Shown in pieces: positions 18,872 through 28,146 of a stretch of DNA of 64,000 nt (positions are counted from its first letter, which is position 1; each line of letters begins with the position of its first letter). A model generated the notes under the pieces. That model saw nothing but the letters and a program-made list of their open reading frames with translations, did no database searches and had not been told where the DNA came from. This DNA comes from Pseudomonadota bacterium (GTDB lineage Bacteria; Pseudomonadota; Gammaproteobacteria; Burkholderiales; Gallionellaceae), in the NCBI GenBank assembly GCA_021800795.1, contig JAJYYO010000001.1, forward strand, positions 1 to 64,000, read 5' to 3'. Position numbers and translations under genes: made by a program.

Positions 18872-20662
18872 ATGCGCTCCACTTCAACTCCCGAACACGA
18901 CACGCGCGGCGGCTGGCAGACGCTGCGTTCGTTGCTCCCCTATCTGATGGAGTTCAAGGTCAGGGTGGTTTTGGCGATGAGTTTGTTGATCATGGCCAAG
19001 CTTGCCAATGTTTCTGTTCCGCTGATTCTCAAAAAAATCATCGACGCGCTGAATCCGTCTCATGCCGTGTTGATGGTGCCTGTGTCGCTGATCGCAGCTT
19101 ATGGTCTGTTGCGTTTGATGAGCACGCTGTTCGGCGAATTGCGCGACGCGGTGTTTGCCAAGGTGACTCAACGCGCAATCCGGCGCGTGGCCTTGCAGGT
19201 ATTCGAGCATTTGCACAGTCTGAGCCTGCGCTTTCACCTGGACAGGCAGACCGGCGGGGTGTCGCGCGACATTGATCGCGGCACGCGCGGCATCGGGTTT
19301 CTGCTCAATTTCATGCTGTTCAATATATTGCCGACGCTGCTGGAAATCGCGCTGGTAGCGGGGATACTGTTGAAAAAATACAGCCCCTGGTTTGCCGGAA
19401 TTACCTTCGTCACGCTGATTTTTTACATCGGCTTTACCCTGTTTGTCACCGAATGGCGCATGGTGATGCGGCGCACCATGAATGATCTGGATTCCCGGGC
19501 GAACAGCCGCGCAATCGACAGTCTGATCAATTACGAAACGGTGAAATATTTCGGCAATGAGCGGTATGAGGCGAACCGCTATGACCACAGTATGGAACAC
19601 TGGGAAACGGCGGCAGTGCGCAACCAGATTTCGATGGCATTTTTGAACGGCGGTCAAAGCGTCATCATCGCAATCGGCATCACGGCGCTGATGTGGCTGG
19701 CCGCCGACGAAGTGGTAAAGGGCACGATGACCGTGGGCGATCTGGTGCTGGTCAATGTGTTCATGTTGCAGTTGTATATGCCGTTGCATTTTCTGGGTTT
19801 CGTGTATCGCGAGATACGCCATGCCCTGGCGGATATGGAAAAAATGTTCTGTCTGCTCAAGGAGGACAGGGAAGTTGCGGATGCGCCTGCTGCGCCCGCC
19901 TTGCAGCCCGACCAGGCGTGCGTGCAGTTTGATCATGTCAGCTTTGGCTATAACGCGGACCGGCAAATCCTGTTTGATGTGGATTTCACGATTCCTGCCG
20001 GGGCGACCGTGGCTGTCGTGGGGTCGAGCGGGGCGGGAAAGTCCACCTTGTCGCGTCTGCTGTTCCGTTTTTACGATGTACAAGGCGGTTGCCTGCGCAT
20101 CAACGGGCAGGATATACGTGGCGTGACACAGAGCAGCCTGAGAGCGGCGATAGGCATAGTGCCGCAAGACACGGTGCTGTTTAACGATACGATCTATTAC
20201 AATATCGCCTATGGCAGGCCGCACGCCAGCTACGGGGAGGTTGTCGCTGCGGCGCAGGCGGCTCATATACACGCGTTCATCGAATCGCTGCCGCAGGGTT
20301 ACGATACGCAGGTGGGTGAGCGCGGCCTGAAATTGTCGGGCGGCGAGAAGCAGCGCGTGGCGATTGCGCGTGCAATTCTGAAGAATCCGGCGATACTGAT
20401 TTTTGATGAGGCGACCTCGGCGCTGGACTCGAAATCCGAGAAGGCAATTCAGGCCGAATTGCGCAGCATCGCGAAAAATCGCACCACTTTAATCATCGCG
20501 CACCGCCTGTCTACCGTGGTGGATGCCGATCTGATACTGGTGATGGATAAGGGTCGTATTGTCGAACGCGGCACGCATGGCGAATTGCTGATGCGCGGTG
20601 GAGTATATGAGCAGATGTGGGATCTTCAGAAAAGGGTAGAGCAGGAATTGCCTGTCTTTTGA
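18872..20662 (+). CDS. Atm1/HMT1-type ABC transporter, fused permease/ATPase
   Basis: Six-TM region, Walker A GSSGAGKST, signature LSGGEKQR, DEATSALD; start chosen as MRSTSTPEHDTRGGW because the longer ORF start lies inside the MITE. Confidence 0.9.
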   Translation: MRSTSTPEHDTRGGWQTLRSLLPYLMEFKVRVVLAMSLLIMAKLANVSVPLILKKIIDALNPSHAVLMVPVSLIAAYGLLRLMSTLFGELRDAVFAKVTQRAIRRVALQVFEHLHSLSLRFHLDRQTGGVSRDIDRGTRGIGFLLNFMLFNILPTLLEIALVAGILLKKYSPWFAGITFVTLIFYIGFTLFVTEWRMVMRRTMNDLDSRANSRAIDSLINYETVKYFGNERYEANRYDHSMEHWETAAVRNQISMAFLNGGQSVIIAIGITALMWLAADEVVKGTMTVGDLVLVNVFMLQLYMPLHFLGFVYREIRHALADMEKMFCLLKEDREVADAPAAPALQPDQACVQFDHVSFGYNADRQILFDVDFTIPAGATVAVVGSSGAGKSTLSRLLFRFYDVQGGCLRINGQDIRGVTQSSLRAAIGIVPQDTVLFNDTIYYNIAYGRPHASYGEVVAAAQAAHIHAFIESLPQGYDTQVGERGLKLSGGEKQRVAIARAILKNPAILIFDEATSALDSKSEKAIQAELRSIAKNRTTLIIAHRLSTVVDADLILVMDKGRIVERGTHGELLMRGGVYEQMWDLQKRVEQELPVF

Positions 20663-20726
20663 TTTGTATTGATTTATTTTTTTTTTGGGGTATTCTTTTG
20701 TCCGTCGGGTTTTGGGTGAGCATAAA

Positions 20727-21755
20727 ATGAAAAAAATACTGTTGATCTGCGTGCTGGCCGGTAGTGCCATGGTTGCGCAAGCAGGTGAAAACGATGAAAA
20801 TGATGTCGTTAAACATCATGCCAGACATGTTCATCACGTTAAACACCATGCAAAACGCGTCAGTGTGCGTTACGACAGGCATGCCGTTCATCATCGAGCA
20901 GTTGCAGTTAAAAACACCGTTGAGCCGCTTGCCGGCGGTGTCGCGGCCAAGTTCGACACCGAACTGGCGTCATTTCATCCTGCTACGAGCCCAAGGCTGC
21001 TGTCGTCCATTGCTCTGATTTATGATGAACAAACGCAAAGTCCGCTTTATACAAAAAATCCTGATGCCGTCACTCCGATCGCTTCGATCACCAAGCTGAT
21101 GACGGCGATGGTGGTGCTCGATTCCAACCCGGATCTGAATGAAGAAATCAGCGTGGCGGAAGCGGATCAGGATACGTTGAAGGGCACGCATTCACGTTTG
21201 GGCGTAGGGACGACCTTCGTTCGCAGCGAGATGCTCAAGCTCGCGCTGATGTCCTCGGAAAATCGCGCTGCATCGGCTCTGGCGCGCAGTTATCCGGGCG
21301 GAACCGTGGCGGCTGTGGCGGCGATGAATGCCAAGGCGCGCGAGTTGGGCATGCTGCACACCACCTTTCGCGATCCTACCGGCTTGAATAGCGCCAATGT
21401 TTCAACTGCCCGCGATCTGGTCAAGATGGTTGCCGCCGCACGAAACTACCAGTTGATACACCAGTTTACAACCACGGCTACGCATTCGGTTGAGGGTCAA
21501 CGCGGGCGGGAGTTGCGCTTCAATAATACCAACCCGCTGGTGAAAAATGCTTCATGGGAAATCGGTCTCTCCAAGACGGGCTTTATCAACGAGGCGGGCC
21601 GTTGCCTGGTCATGCAGGTGCAAATTCGCCAGCGTCCGGTCATTATCGTGTTGCTCGATTCAGTGGGAAAAAGCACCCGTATAGGCGATGCGAATCGCGT
21701 CAAGAAATGGATGGAAAGCACCAATGCGCAAGGACGTCTCGCGCGACGCGGTTAA
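20727..21755 (+). CDS. pbpG: D-alanyl-D-alanine endopeptidase (PBP7-like), with His-rich linker
   Basis: ASITKLMTAMV (SxxK), SSENRAAS, KTGFINEAG motifs; signal peptide. Confidence 0.88.
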   Translation: MKKILLICVLAGSAMVAQAGENDENDVVKHHARHVHHVKHHAKRVSVRYDRHAVHHRAVAVKNTVEPLAGGVAAKFDTELASFHPATSPRLLSSIALIYDEQTQSPLYTKNPDAVTPIASITKLMTAMVVLDSNPDLNEEISVAEADQDTLKGTHSRLGVGTTFVRSEMLKLALMSSENRAASALARSYPGGTVAAVAAMNAKARELGMLHTTFRDPTGLNSANVSTARDLVKMVAAARNYQLIHQFTTTATHSVEGQRGRELRFNNTNPLVKNASWEIGLSKTGFINEAGRCLVMQVQIRQRPVIIVLLDSVGKSTRIGDANRVKKWMESTNAQGRLARRG

Positions 21756-21872
21756 ATTATATGGTGGTCGATTAGCGCCCCTCGTTTTTTGTGCGAGATT
21801 TCTGCGCGCCGGATGCGGCAAGGGCGTGCAACAATATTCTATGCACAATAGAAATAAACTGGAACAGCTTTT

Positions 21873-22841
21873 ATGGCGAAGAGATTAAGCAAGTTGAAGG
21901 TGCTGGTTGTCGAAGACGGCAAAGTGGCGCTCAAGGCGATTTCCGGTTACATAGAAGAGCTTGGCGTTCATCCGCTGCTTGCCGAGAACGGTCGAGACGC
22001 AATCGATATTTATAACCGTGAGCGGCCCGACATTGTCCTGCTCGACATTATTTTACCTGACACTGACGGCTATGAAGTCGCCAAGGAAATTCGCAGGTTG
22101 CAGGGCAAGGATGAATGGACGGCGATCATCTTTCTCTCCGTCATGTCCAAGGATGAAGATCTGGTGCGGGGTATCGAGGTAGGCGGGGATGACTACATCA
22201 TGAAGCCGGTAGGCTCAGTGGTCGTTCAGGCCAAGGTTCGTGCGATGTACCGCCTGGTGCAGATGCAGCGTGCGCTGGTTAAACTGGCGGGACAGTTGAA
22301 TGATGCAAATCTGGAGTTGCAGCGGCTCTCGATGATGGACGGGCTGACCGGGATTGCCAATCGCCGCATGTTCGATATGTCGCTGGCGCGGGAATGGCGG
22401 CGCTGCATGCGGCTCAGGAAGCCGCTCTCTGTCGTGATGCTGGATGTGGATTATTTCAAGAAATACAATGACCGCTACGGGCATCAGGAGGGGGATGACT
22501 GTTTGAAAGCGGTGGCTCAGGCAGTGCAGCACTCGGCGCCGCGTCCCGGCGATCTGGTGGCACGCTATGGCGGCGAGGAATTCGTCATGATACTCAGCGA
22601 TACAGACGAAGTCGGTGCAAACTGGGTGGCCAACCGCATCCGCCAGCAGGTATCCGCGCTGAATTTGCTGCATGCAGATGCCGCGCATGGCCATGTGACC
22701 GTGAGTTGCGGTGTTTCCAGTGTGATACCCAGTCAGGAGTTAACCGTCGAAATGCTGGTCAAGTCGGCGGATAACGCGCTTTATCTTTCCAAAAATCAGG
22801 GACGCAATACCGTCACCTTTCTGAATTACGGACAGATCTAG
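21873..22841 (+). CDS. response regulator with REC and GGDEF domains (diguanylate cyclase)
   Basis: REC domain (VVEDGK...LLDIILPDTDGYE...KPVG), GGEEF, upstream RPGD I-site. Confidence 0.93.
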   Translation: MAKRLSKLKVLVVEDGKVALKAISGYIEELGVHPLLAENGRDAIDIYNRERPDIVLLDIILPDTDGYEVAKEIRRLQGKDEWTAIIFLSVMSKDEDLVRGIEVGGDDYIMKPVGSVVVQAKVRAMYRLVQMQRALVKLAGQLNDANLELQRLSMMDGLTGIANRRMFDMSLAREWRRCMRLRKPLSVVMLDVDYFKKYNDRYGHQEGDDCLKAVAQAVQHSAPRPGDLVARYGGEEFVMILSDTDEVGANWVANRIRQQVSALNLLHADAAHGHVTVSCGVSSVIPSQELTVEMLVKSADNALYLSKNQGRNTVTFLNYGQI

Positions 22842-22954
22842 GAGTGGCGCACTTTTTACGGGTGAACCGCGCGCTATGTATTGCTAAAACAGCTCGATTC
22901 TTGTCTCAATCCTTCAATTTAACCCGAAGTCTCCGCCCGAACCCGCAACTTGAT

Positions 22955-23782
22955 TCAATCATGTCTCGTAGACCAACCGTCCAGGCTCAAGGTCAAACAT
23001 TTTGCGCTGCCGCCAGACTTCATGAATTCAGACAGCGGTGTTTGCAAAACCGAAAAACCGACATCGACCAATAATTTCTTCAGGCGTGGCGTCGTCTGAT
23101 TCAAAATGATCGCTTTGCCGACACAAACCGCATTTGCGCAGAATTGCAGCCCCTCTTCCGGGGTCAATGAAATCAGCTTGTCGCCGAAGCCGTTCGCGAT
23201 GAGTTGACAGGAATTTTCATCGAAGGCTGTCGGCAGGAAAAGCGCGTACCCATCCGGCAGCGGACAGAAGCAGGTATCCAGATGATAAAATCTGGGATCG
23301 ACCAGTTTGAGAGGGAGTATGGGCGTCGCAATGTGTTGTGCAAGATGCGCCTTTATCGTATCGTCCGAACGTGGGCCGTAGCCAACCCAGAGCCGTCCGG
23401 AAGAGTCGAACAGCGCATCGCCGGCACCTTCAAAAATTGCACCGTCAGGCAAGTCAATACAGACCCATCCCGCATCTTCGAACCAGGCACGGTTGATGAT
23501 CTTTTCGCCCTGCCGCTGCGGATGTTTGAAGCTGGAGAGGATGAATTTCTTTTCCCTTGTCAAGGGCAGGCCTGCATTCGCGGTAAAAACGAGATCCGGC
23601 CATAACGGGCTGCCATGCATCAGCTTAATCTCTGCCAAAGAAGAGAGCAAGTCAAAAAGTCTGTGCCATTGCGCCACTGCCAACTCAATTGAAAGGTGGC
23701 CTGTTTGATGCTGCATCCAGGGATTGATTTCGTAATTGATCGAGAAACTTTCAGGGGTGCACATCACCAGTGTTTCTGACAT
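22955..23782 (-). CDS. amidinotransferase/DDAH-family protein
   Basis: WPDLVFTANAGL, FEGAGDALF, HLDTCFCPLPDG, SGGSAKCLTLSL motifs; RBS AAGGA before ATG at 23782. Confidence 0.85.
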   Translation of the reverse strand: MSETLVMCTPESFSINYEINPWMQHQTGHLSIELAVAQWHRLFDLLSSLAEIKLMHGSPLWPDLVFTANAGLPLTREKKFILSSFKHPQRQGEKIINRAWFEDAGWVCIDLPDGAIFEGAGDALFDSSGRLWVGYGPRSDDTIKAHLAQHIATPILPLKLVDPRFYHLDTCFCPLPDGYALFLPTAFDENSCQLIANGFGDKLISLTPEEGLQFCANAVCVGKAIILNQTTPRLKKLLVDVGFSVLQTPLSEFMKSGGSAKCLTLSLDGWSTRHD

Positions 23783-24080
23783 AAATGATCCTTGTGGGTA
23801 GTCGCTCGCTGTTGTCGAGGTATCGACATTGTGCGGAAGGGAGGTGTGCTTCAACGGGCCTTTTTCCCATAAAAAATCACGGTTTGCGAGACATATCGCC
23901 AGCGGGTTTGCTGCCTGTGGTTCTGTTTGCAGCAGGTCACGAATATCAGTGATTGGGGTACGAACTTGCAGCGTGGGAAAGAGGCAAGCGAGAGTTGGAT
24001 GGTTAAAACAGGAAAACAATCCTCTCCTGCGTCTGGGATTTCATCAGAATGCGGATTTCTTGATCTGAGTTTTTTACATG

Positions 24081-24266
24081 CTACCGACGATCCCCGTTTT
24101 CTCCTCCACGGTCACCGCCATGTCCATCCCCTCGGTAGTCGTCACCACCCCTGCCACCCCCTCGGTAGTCGCCACCACCCCACCCTTCACCAGGGAAAAC
24201 ACAGCCTGATAGCAAGGTCATCAGTATGGAAATCATCGCTACCGAAAACTTAAATGAATTTTTCAT
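24081..24266 (-). CDS. small Gly/Asp/Arg-rich putative lipoprotein
   Basis: Signal peptide with lipobox LLSGC followed by GGGDYRGGGRGGDDYRGDGHGGDRGGENGDRR. Confidence 0.65.
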   Translation of the reverse strand: MKNSFKFSVAMISILMTLLSGCVFPGEGWGGGDYRGGGRGGDDYRGDGHGGDRGGENGDRR

Positions 24267-24508
24267 TGTACAGCTCCTTTTTGTTTGAGTTGCCTATCGT
24301 TTTTGCCATACCCGTTCGGAACACCGATCAGTAATATTGATATTGAACGTTCGCGCAATGCGCCTCTGTTCGCTACCACACGTAGACCTGGGGGGCATTG
24401 AGAGTTGAGTAATGTTTTCAAGAGTTTTGACTGCTTGAGTCTGGCGGGTGCCGCATCGGGTATTGTCGGACTTGCCGGAATGATGGGCTGTCGCGACGGT
24501 ATCCATGT

Positions 24509-25084
24509 CTAAAAATACGCTCGCACATTGTTGATGGTGGTTTGCGACCATTCTTTGCTGCCCGGATTTATGTTGTGAAACCGCTTGGTCGAGCCGACCC
24601 TGCACGAGAATTTTTTGTAGTTGCAGCCATCGAGCACAACAAACTGATAGGTAAATGCTTGTGGGTTTTTGTCATCCTCAAAATAACTATCTGGCACCGA
24701 TACAGTTACTTCATTGCTCCGGTCATAGGTTATTACCACCTGTTGTATGCCGTATTCAGACGCTGTCTGCCCGGCGATTGCGATGCATCGCGAGGGGTCG
24801 ATATGCTGAAAAACGGTTCCAGCACCCGCAAACCGCATATATGGATTGATGTTGTAGTGCCCCTGCTTTCGTTCAGTTTCGCCAAGAACCATCGGGTCAA
24901 TCTCGTGCTTTTGATTGTTTGTATCGATGATGATTAGGCTGCACGTCATGGAAAAACTGGCGGCTTTACCCAAAAGCACCGGCAACTTCAGAACCAGCCC
25001 GTCGGCTGGAGATGCAAAAACATGGGCAGATATCGCTAAGGCTGCGGCAACCAGCGGCATGGTTACACGAGCACGTCTGTTCAT
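24509..25084 (-). CDS. hypothetical secreted protein
   Basis: Signal peptide (MPLVAAALAISAHVFA), 191 aa, four Cys. Confidence 0.6.
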   Translation of the reverse strand: MNRRARVTMPLVAAALAISAHVFASPADGLVLKLPVLLGKAASFSMTCSLIIIDTNNQKHEIDPMVLGETERKQGHYNINPYMRFAGAGTVFQHIDPSRCIAIAGQTASEYGIQQVVITYDRSNEVTVSVPDSYFEDDKNPQAFTYQFVVLDGCNYKKFSCRVGSTKRFHNINPGSKEWSQTTINNVRAYF

Positions 25085-25131
25085 GATCTTCCCCTTTTTG
25101 GCGCTTACCAGGCAGGCAGCTTATGATTTTT

Positions 25132-26187
25132 TCTGATTAGCCACAATGTTCAGCCGTGCGAATAAAGTGCTCTGGATGTGGCGCAGTGAGAGCCGAAGCG
25201 CGAAGCAGCCTGACCAGAATAACCGACAGGTCGAAGCGCCGATTGAATCGATACTGAAACTCAGCGAGGTAACGATGAGCGTACTTGGAGAAATCGAACG
25301 CATGGTAAGTTCCGGAGAGCGATGTTTTGAGGTTGCCCAGCAAGGTATTGACCGCCCGAAATTTTTCCAGCTTCACGCAGGCAGGCCCGCCGCCAGTAAC
25401 GTTGCGATCATGCGTGGCGCCAGATTCCGTAACGGCGCGGAAACACCACAATCCATCAGATACCACGTTAGCCGAAGCACACAGCGACACCTTCGCCCAC
25501 TTGGCAATCGCGTCTTTGGTGAATTCCAGTTTGGTCAGGCAAACGAAAAGCGGATGGCCTGTTTCCGTGGTCTGCACTGCGGCGACGAAGGAGGTCTTGT
25601 TCTCCGAGCCCCGACCGCTTTTGCCGCCGGGCAACTCACCCCCCAAATAAGCGTCATCAACCTCGACTCGACCGTCGAGCTGGCGCGACTCCTCACGCAG
25701 CGTCATGACTTGCATCAGCTTGTGCTTCAGCAGCCAGGCGGTTTTATAGCGCACACCCAGGTGGCGTTTAAGTTCCAACGCAGAGATGCTGTTCTTCGAT
25801 TGGCTCAGCAGATGCATACCCAGAAACCAGCGTGTCAGTGGCAGCTTGGTAGCCTGGAAAATCGTTCCACAGATTGCGGTGGTTTGCTCCCGGCATATCG
25901 AACACTGCCAGTATTGCAACCCCTTGCGCTCGAAGGTGCTGTGGTGCGTGTCGCCGCATTTCGGACAAACAAATCCAGCAGGCCAGCGCGAGGCAACCAA
26001 AGCTGCATGGCACTTATCCTCCGTTCCATAACTTTCCATGAACTCAGCCATCGACAGCCCTTTTTGAAATTGAATCTTGTTGATTCCCATCGCGCATCTC
26101 CCTTTGTCGGTATGCGCTTATTATCCACACCCACTGGCTCAATAAGTGAGCCTGTGCCTCACAAGCTGAACATTGTGGCTAATCAGG
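25132..26187 (-). mobile_element. IS1595-family insertion sequence (complete)
   Basis: 22-bp perfect TIRs CTGATTAGCCACAATGTTCAGC / GCTGAACATTGTGGCTAATCAG; flanked by direct repeat TGATTTTT (25124-25131 and 26188-26195). Confidence 0.9.
25137..26090 (-). CDS. IS1595 family transposase
   Basis: N-terminal zinc ribbon (CPKCGDTHHSTFERKGLQYWQCSIC), VEVDDAYLGG DDE-type core, C-terminal YRFNRRFD. Confidence 0.92.
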   Translation of the reverse strand: MGINKIQFQKGLSMAEFMESYGTEDKCHAALVASRWPAGFVCPKCGDTHHSTFERKGLQYWQCSICREQTTAICGTIFQATKLPLTRWFLGMHLLSQSKNSISALELKRHLGVRYKTAWLLKHKLMQVMTLREESRQLDGRVEVDDAYLGGELPGGKSGRGSENKTSFVAAVQTTETGHPLFVCLTKLEFTKDAIAKWAKVSLCASANVVSDGLWCFRAVTESGATHDRNVTGGGPACVKLEKFRAVNTLLGNLKTSLSGTYHAFDFSKYAHRYLAEFQYRFNRRFDLSVILVRLLRASALTAPHPEHFIRTAEHCG

Positions 26188-26437
26188 TGATTTTTTGTGT
26201 GATATTCATGGTCTGCACTTTTCTTGAGTGCATCCGGAAATGCAAATCATCTTACAGTCTTTTAAAAATATCTGTTTGCTAGCGCACATAGTGCAAGCCG
26301 CGATGCCCGTGATCCCGATTGTCAATTGGTGCGGTAACGCACTGATAACAGCATGTTGAGTCGCGTATATTGCTGTAGGAATCAATTGGAAATTCAACAA
26401 CCACAGACAGTTTCAGCCTCAGGGATAGCGAAACAAC

Positions 26438-26863
26438 ATGCTTATCACAGCCGGTGAGGGGACTGATTCAACTGGGTTTATGCGTCACAGATATTCGGAG
26501 AATGAAATGTTGAGTGAATACAAAAAATCCGGCGCCGCGTTGTTTATTCGAAAGATCATGCTGAACATGAAGAAAATGAAGGTGGAGTTGAACGAGCACC
26601 GATATTATCTTGAGAGAAATGTTGAGCAGAGAACCGAGCATCTGTTGAAGCACATCGCAGTGCTGGAATCCTGCAATGCTGCATTGTGCGACAAGCTTAT
26701 CCTGGTTCAGAGGGATCATGCCGCACTACAGCCGGCATCGCACGGGAAAGATGCCGAGACAAATGCTCGCAGGCTTAAGTTATATGTCATGAATAATCAC
26801 TCACAAGAATTGATCGGATCGAACGTGCAAGGCATCCTGGATGCGCAAGCTGCTGCAGCCTGA
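26438..26863 (+). CDS. hypothetical coiled-coil protein
   Basis: ORF with heptad-like region YYLERNVEQRTEHLLKHIAVLESCNAALCDKL; actual start may be 26507. Confidence 0.4.
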   Translation: MLITAGEGTDSTGFMRHRYSENEMLSEYKKSGAALFIRKIMLNMKKMKVELNEHRYYLERNVEQRTEHLLKHIAVLESCNAALCDKLILVQRDHAALQPASHGKDAETNARRLKLYVMNNHSQELIGSNVQGILDAQAAAA

Positions 26864-26950
26864 GCTGTGGCGCCAGCAGGCGATCAGCATTGTAGCGTCG
26901 CTTATTGCTACCAAGCCTGGACGGCGCACCAATTTTGGCGATTTATGAAT

Positions 26951-27217
26951 TTAAACAACAAGGTGGCGCTTCCGGTTCAGGGGCGGGTTAGAAGAAGCTG
27001 AATCTTCCAGGCGTTCGGCTAGCCACACCTTGATAATTGATTGTCGGGTAATACCGAGTTTTCCGGCTTCTCTATCCAGAGATTCAACCATCCAGGCAGG
27101 AAAATCGACATTGACGCGTTTTGGATTCAGCAATACTCGTTTTGCTTTGGATAAATCCAAGGATGCGGTAATGTCGGCACCTTCATCAAATTGATTGTCG
27201 AATGTTTTAGCTTTCAT
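26951..27217 (-). CDS. CopG/BrnA-type antitoxin
   Basis: KRVNVDFPAWMVESLDREAGKLGITRQSIIKVWLAERLE ribbon-helix-helix; overlaps the upstream BrnT-like toxin. Confidence 0.8.
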   Translation of the reverse strand: MKAKTFDNQFDEGADITASLDLSKAKRVLLNPKRVNVDFPAWMVESLDREAGKLGITRQSIIKVWLAERLEDSASSNPPLNRKRHLVV

Positions 27218-27470
27218 ATAGTGTTACCTCATCAGCTCGTGATCGGCGAACAGAAATAAGCCGTATATTTTCACCTCTGTAGGTGAGAACGGCCGACCAG
27301 TACTTCCAGTTGATAAGCCCGATTACCAGAAAGCGCGGCTCATCTTCTGTTTTTGCCGGGATTTCCAATAGCCTCGGGTCGTTCCATAATAACTGTGCAT
27401 CAATAAAATCGATCCCGTGTTTGGAAAGGTTTGTCTGGCTCTTGGACTCATCAAACTCAAAGGTACGCAT
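27207..27470 (-). CDS. brnT: BrnT family toxin
   Basis: FEFDESKSQTNLSKHGIDFIDAQLLW...YRGENIRLISVRRSRADEVTLYE is BrnT-like. Confidence 0.88.
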   Translation of the reverse strand: MRTFEFDESKSQTNLSKHGIDFIDAQLLWNDPRLLEIPAKTEDEPRFLVIGLINWKYWSAVLTYRGENIRLISVRRSRADEVTLYES

Positions 27471-27520
27471 GGTATGGAAAATATACCATTATTAAAGTGA
27501 TTTCAAGTGGATCTGCTGAC

Positions 27521-27643
27521 TTCTAACGAAAAAGTGAGCGGCTGGTCGACCCCGGAAAGTGGAAGGAACAACGAACGTGTAAATTGTCGCAGGCATTGAA
27601 AAGGCCTGCTACACGGCCAGTCCGCTCCACTGCTGGGTTCGGC
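27521..27643 (-). other. candidate integron attC site
   Basis: Minus strand begins GCCGAAC-CCAGCAGTGGAGCGGACTGG and ends CCAGCCGCTCACTTTTTC-GTTAGAA; imperfect stem with two unpaired bases; 123 bp; translated NPAVERT signature. Confidence 0.55.
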
Positions 27644-27664
27644 ACTGAATGGAAGATGAAAAAG

Positions 27665-27733
27665 CTATGCTGCCTTGTGTTTGGATACATACTCGCGTAA
27701 TGCTTCATCCATGCGTGTTTGCCAGCCAGCGCC
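27665..27733 (-). pseudogene. BrnA/DUF4415-type antitoxin C-terminal remnant
   Basis: [22 protein letters not shown] followed by a stop matches the GxGxQTRINxxLRxYV tail of the BrnA/DUF4415 family; frame is closed upstream. Confidence 0.5.
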
Positions 27734-27809
27734 GCCAGATCAATACTGTACTTGACAATGTTCGCTTGGCTGGATTAAACGCTATATTTTCTTCCATGGC
27801 AAGCGACAT

Positions 27810-28053
27810 CCGACAGGTATGGGGGCGTCGGAAATTGAGGCGTTCTTATCGTATCTGGCGGTTTCGTTCCGGGTCGGCAGCTACACAGAATCAGGCACTC
27901 TTCATGCAATTGCTGGAAAACGGCTATGACATCCGTGCGGTGCAAGATATGCTGGCTCACTTCGATGTTTCCACCACAATGATCTATACTCATGCGCTGA
28001 ACAAAGGTGGGCGAGGCGTGGTCAGCCCCATCGACAGGATGGGGCTGACGTGA
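27810..28053 (+). pseudogene. IntI-like tyrosine recombinase, internally deleted and frameshifted
   Basis: [14 protein letters not shown] in one frame, then ATQNQALF and [43 protein letters not shown] in another; central catalytic region missing. Confidence 0.75.
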
Positions 28054-28146
28054 AGCGCTGCTTCACGAACGACGAGCGGGCGAACTGTGCAAAGCGAGCC
28101 CTGGGCTGCGGGGTGATCAGCCCGCTGGACAGATGAAGAGAATGTC

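Noticed and set aside
18884-20272. 462-aa minus-strand ORF rich in His/Gln
   Set aside because: Shadow ORF opposite the ABC transporter
26860-26990. Second attC left of the CopG-type antitoxin gene
   Set aside because: A TTCTAAC-like box and NPPLNR tail are present near the gene end, but no matching GTTRRRY core or bulged stem could be found
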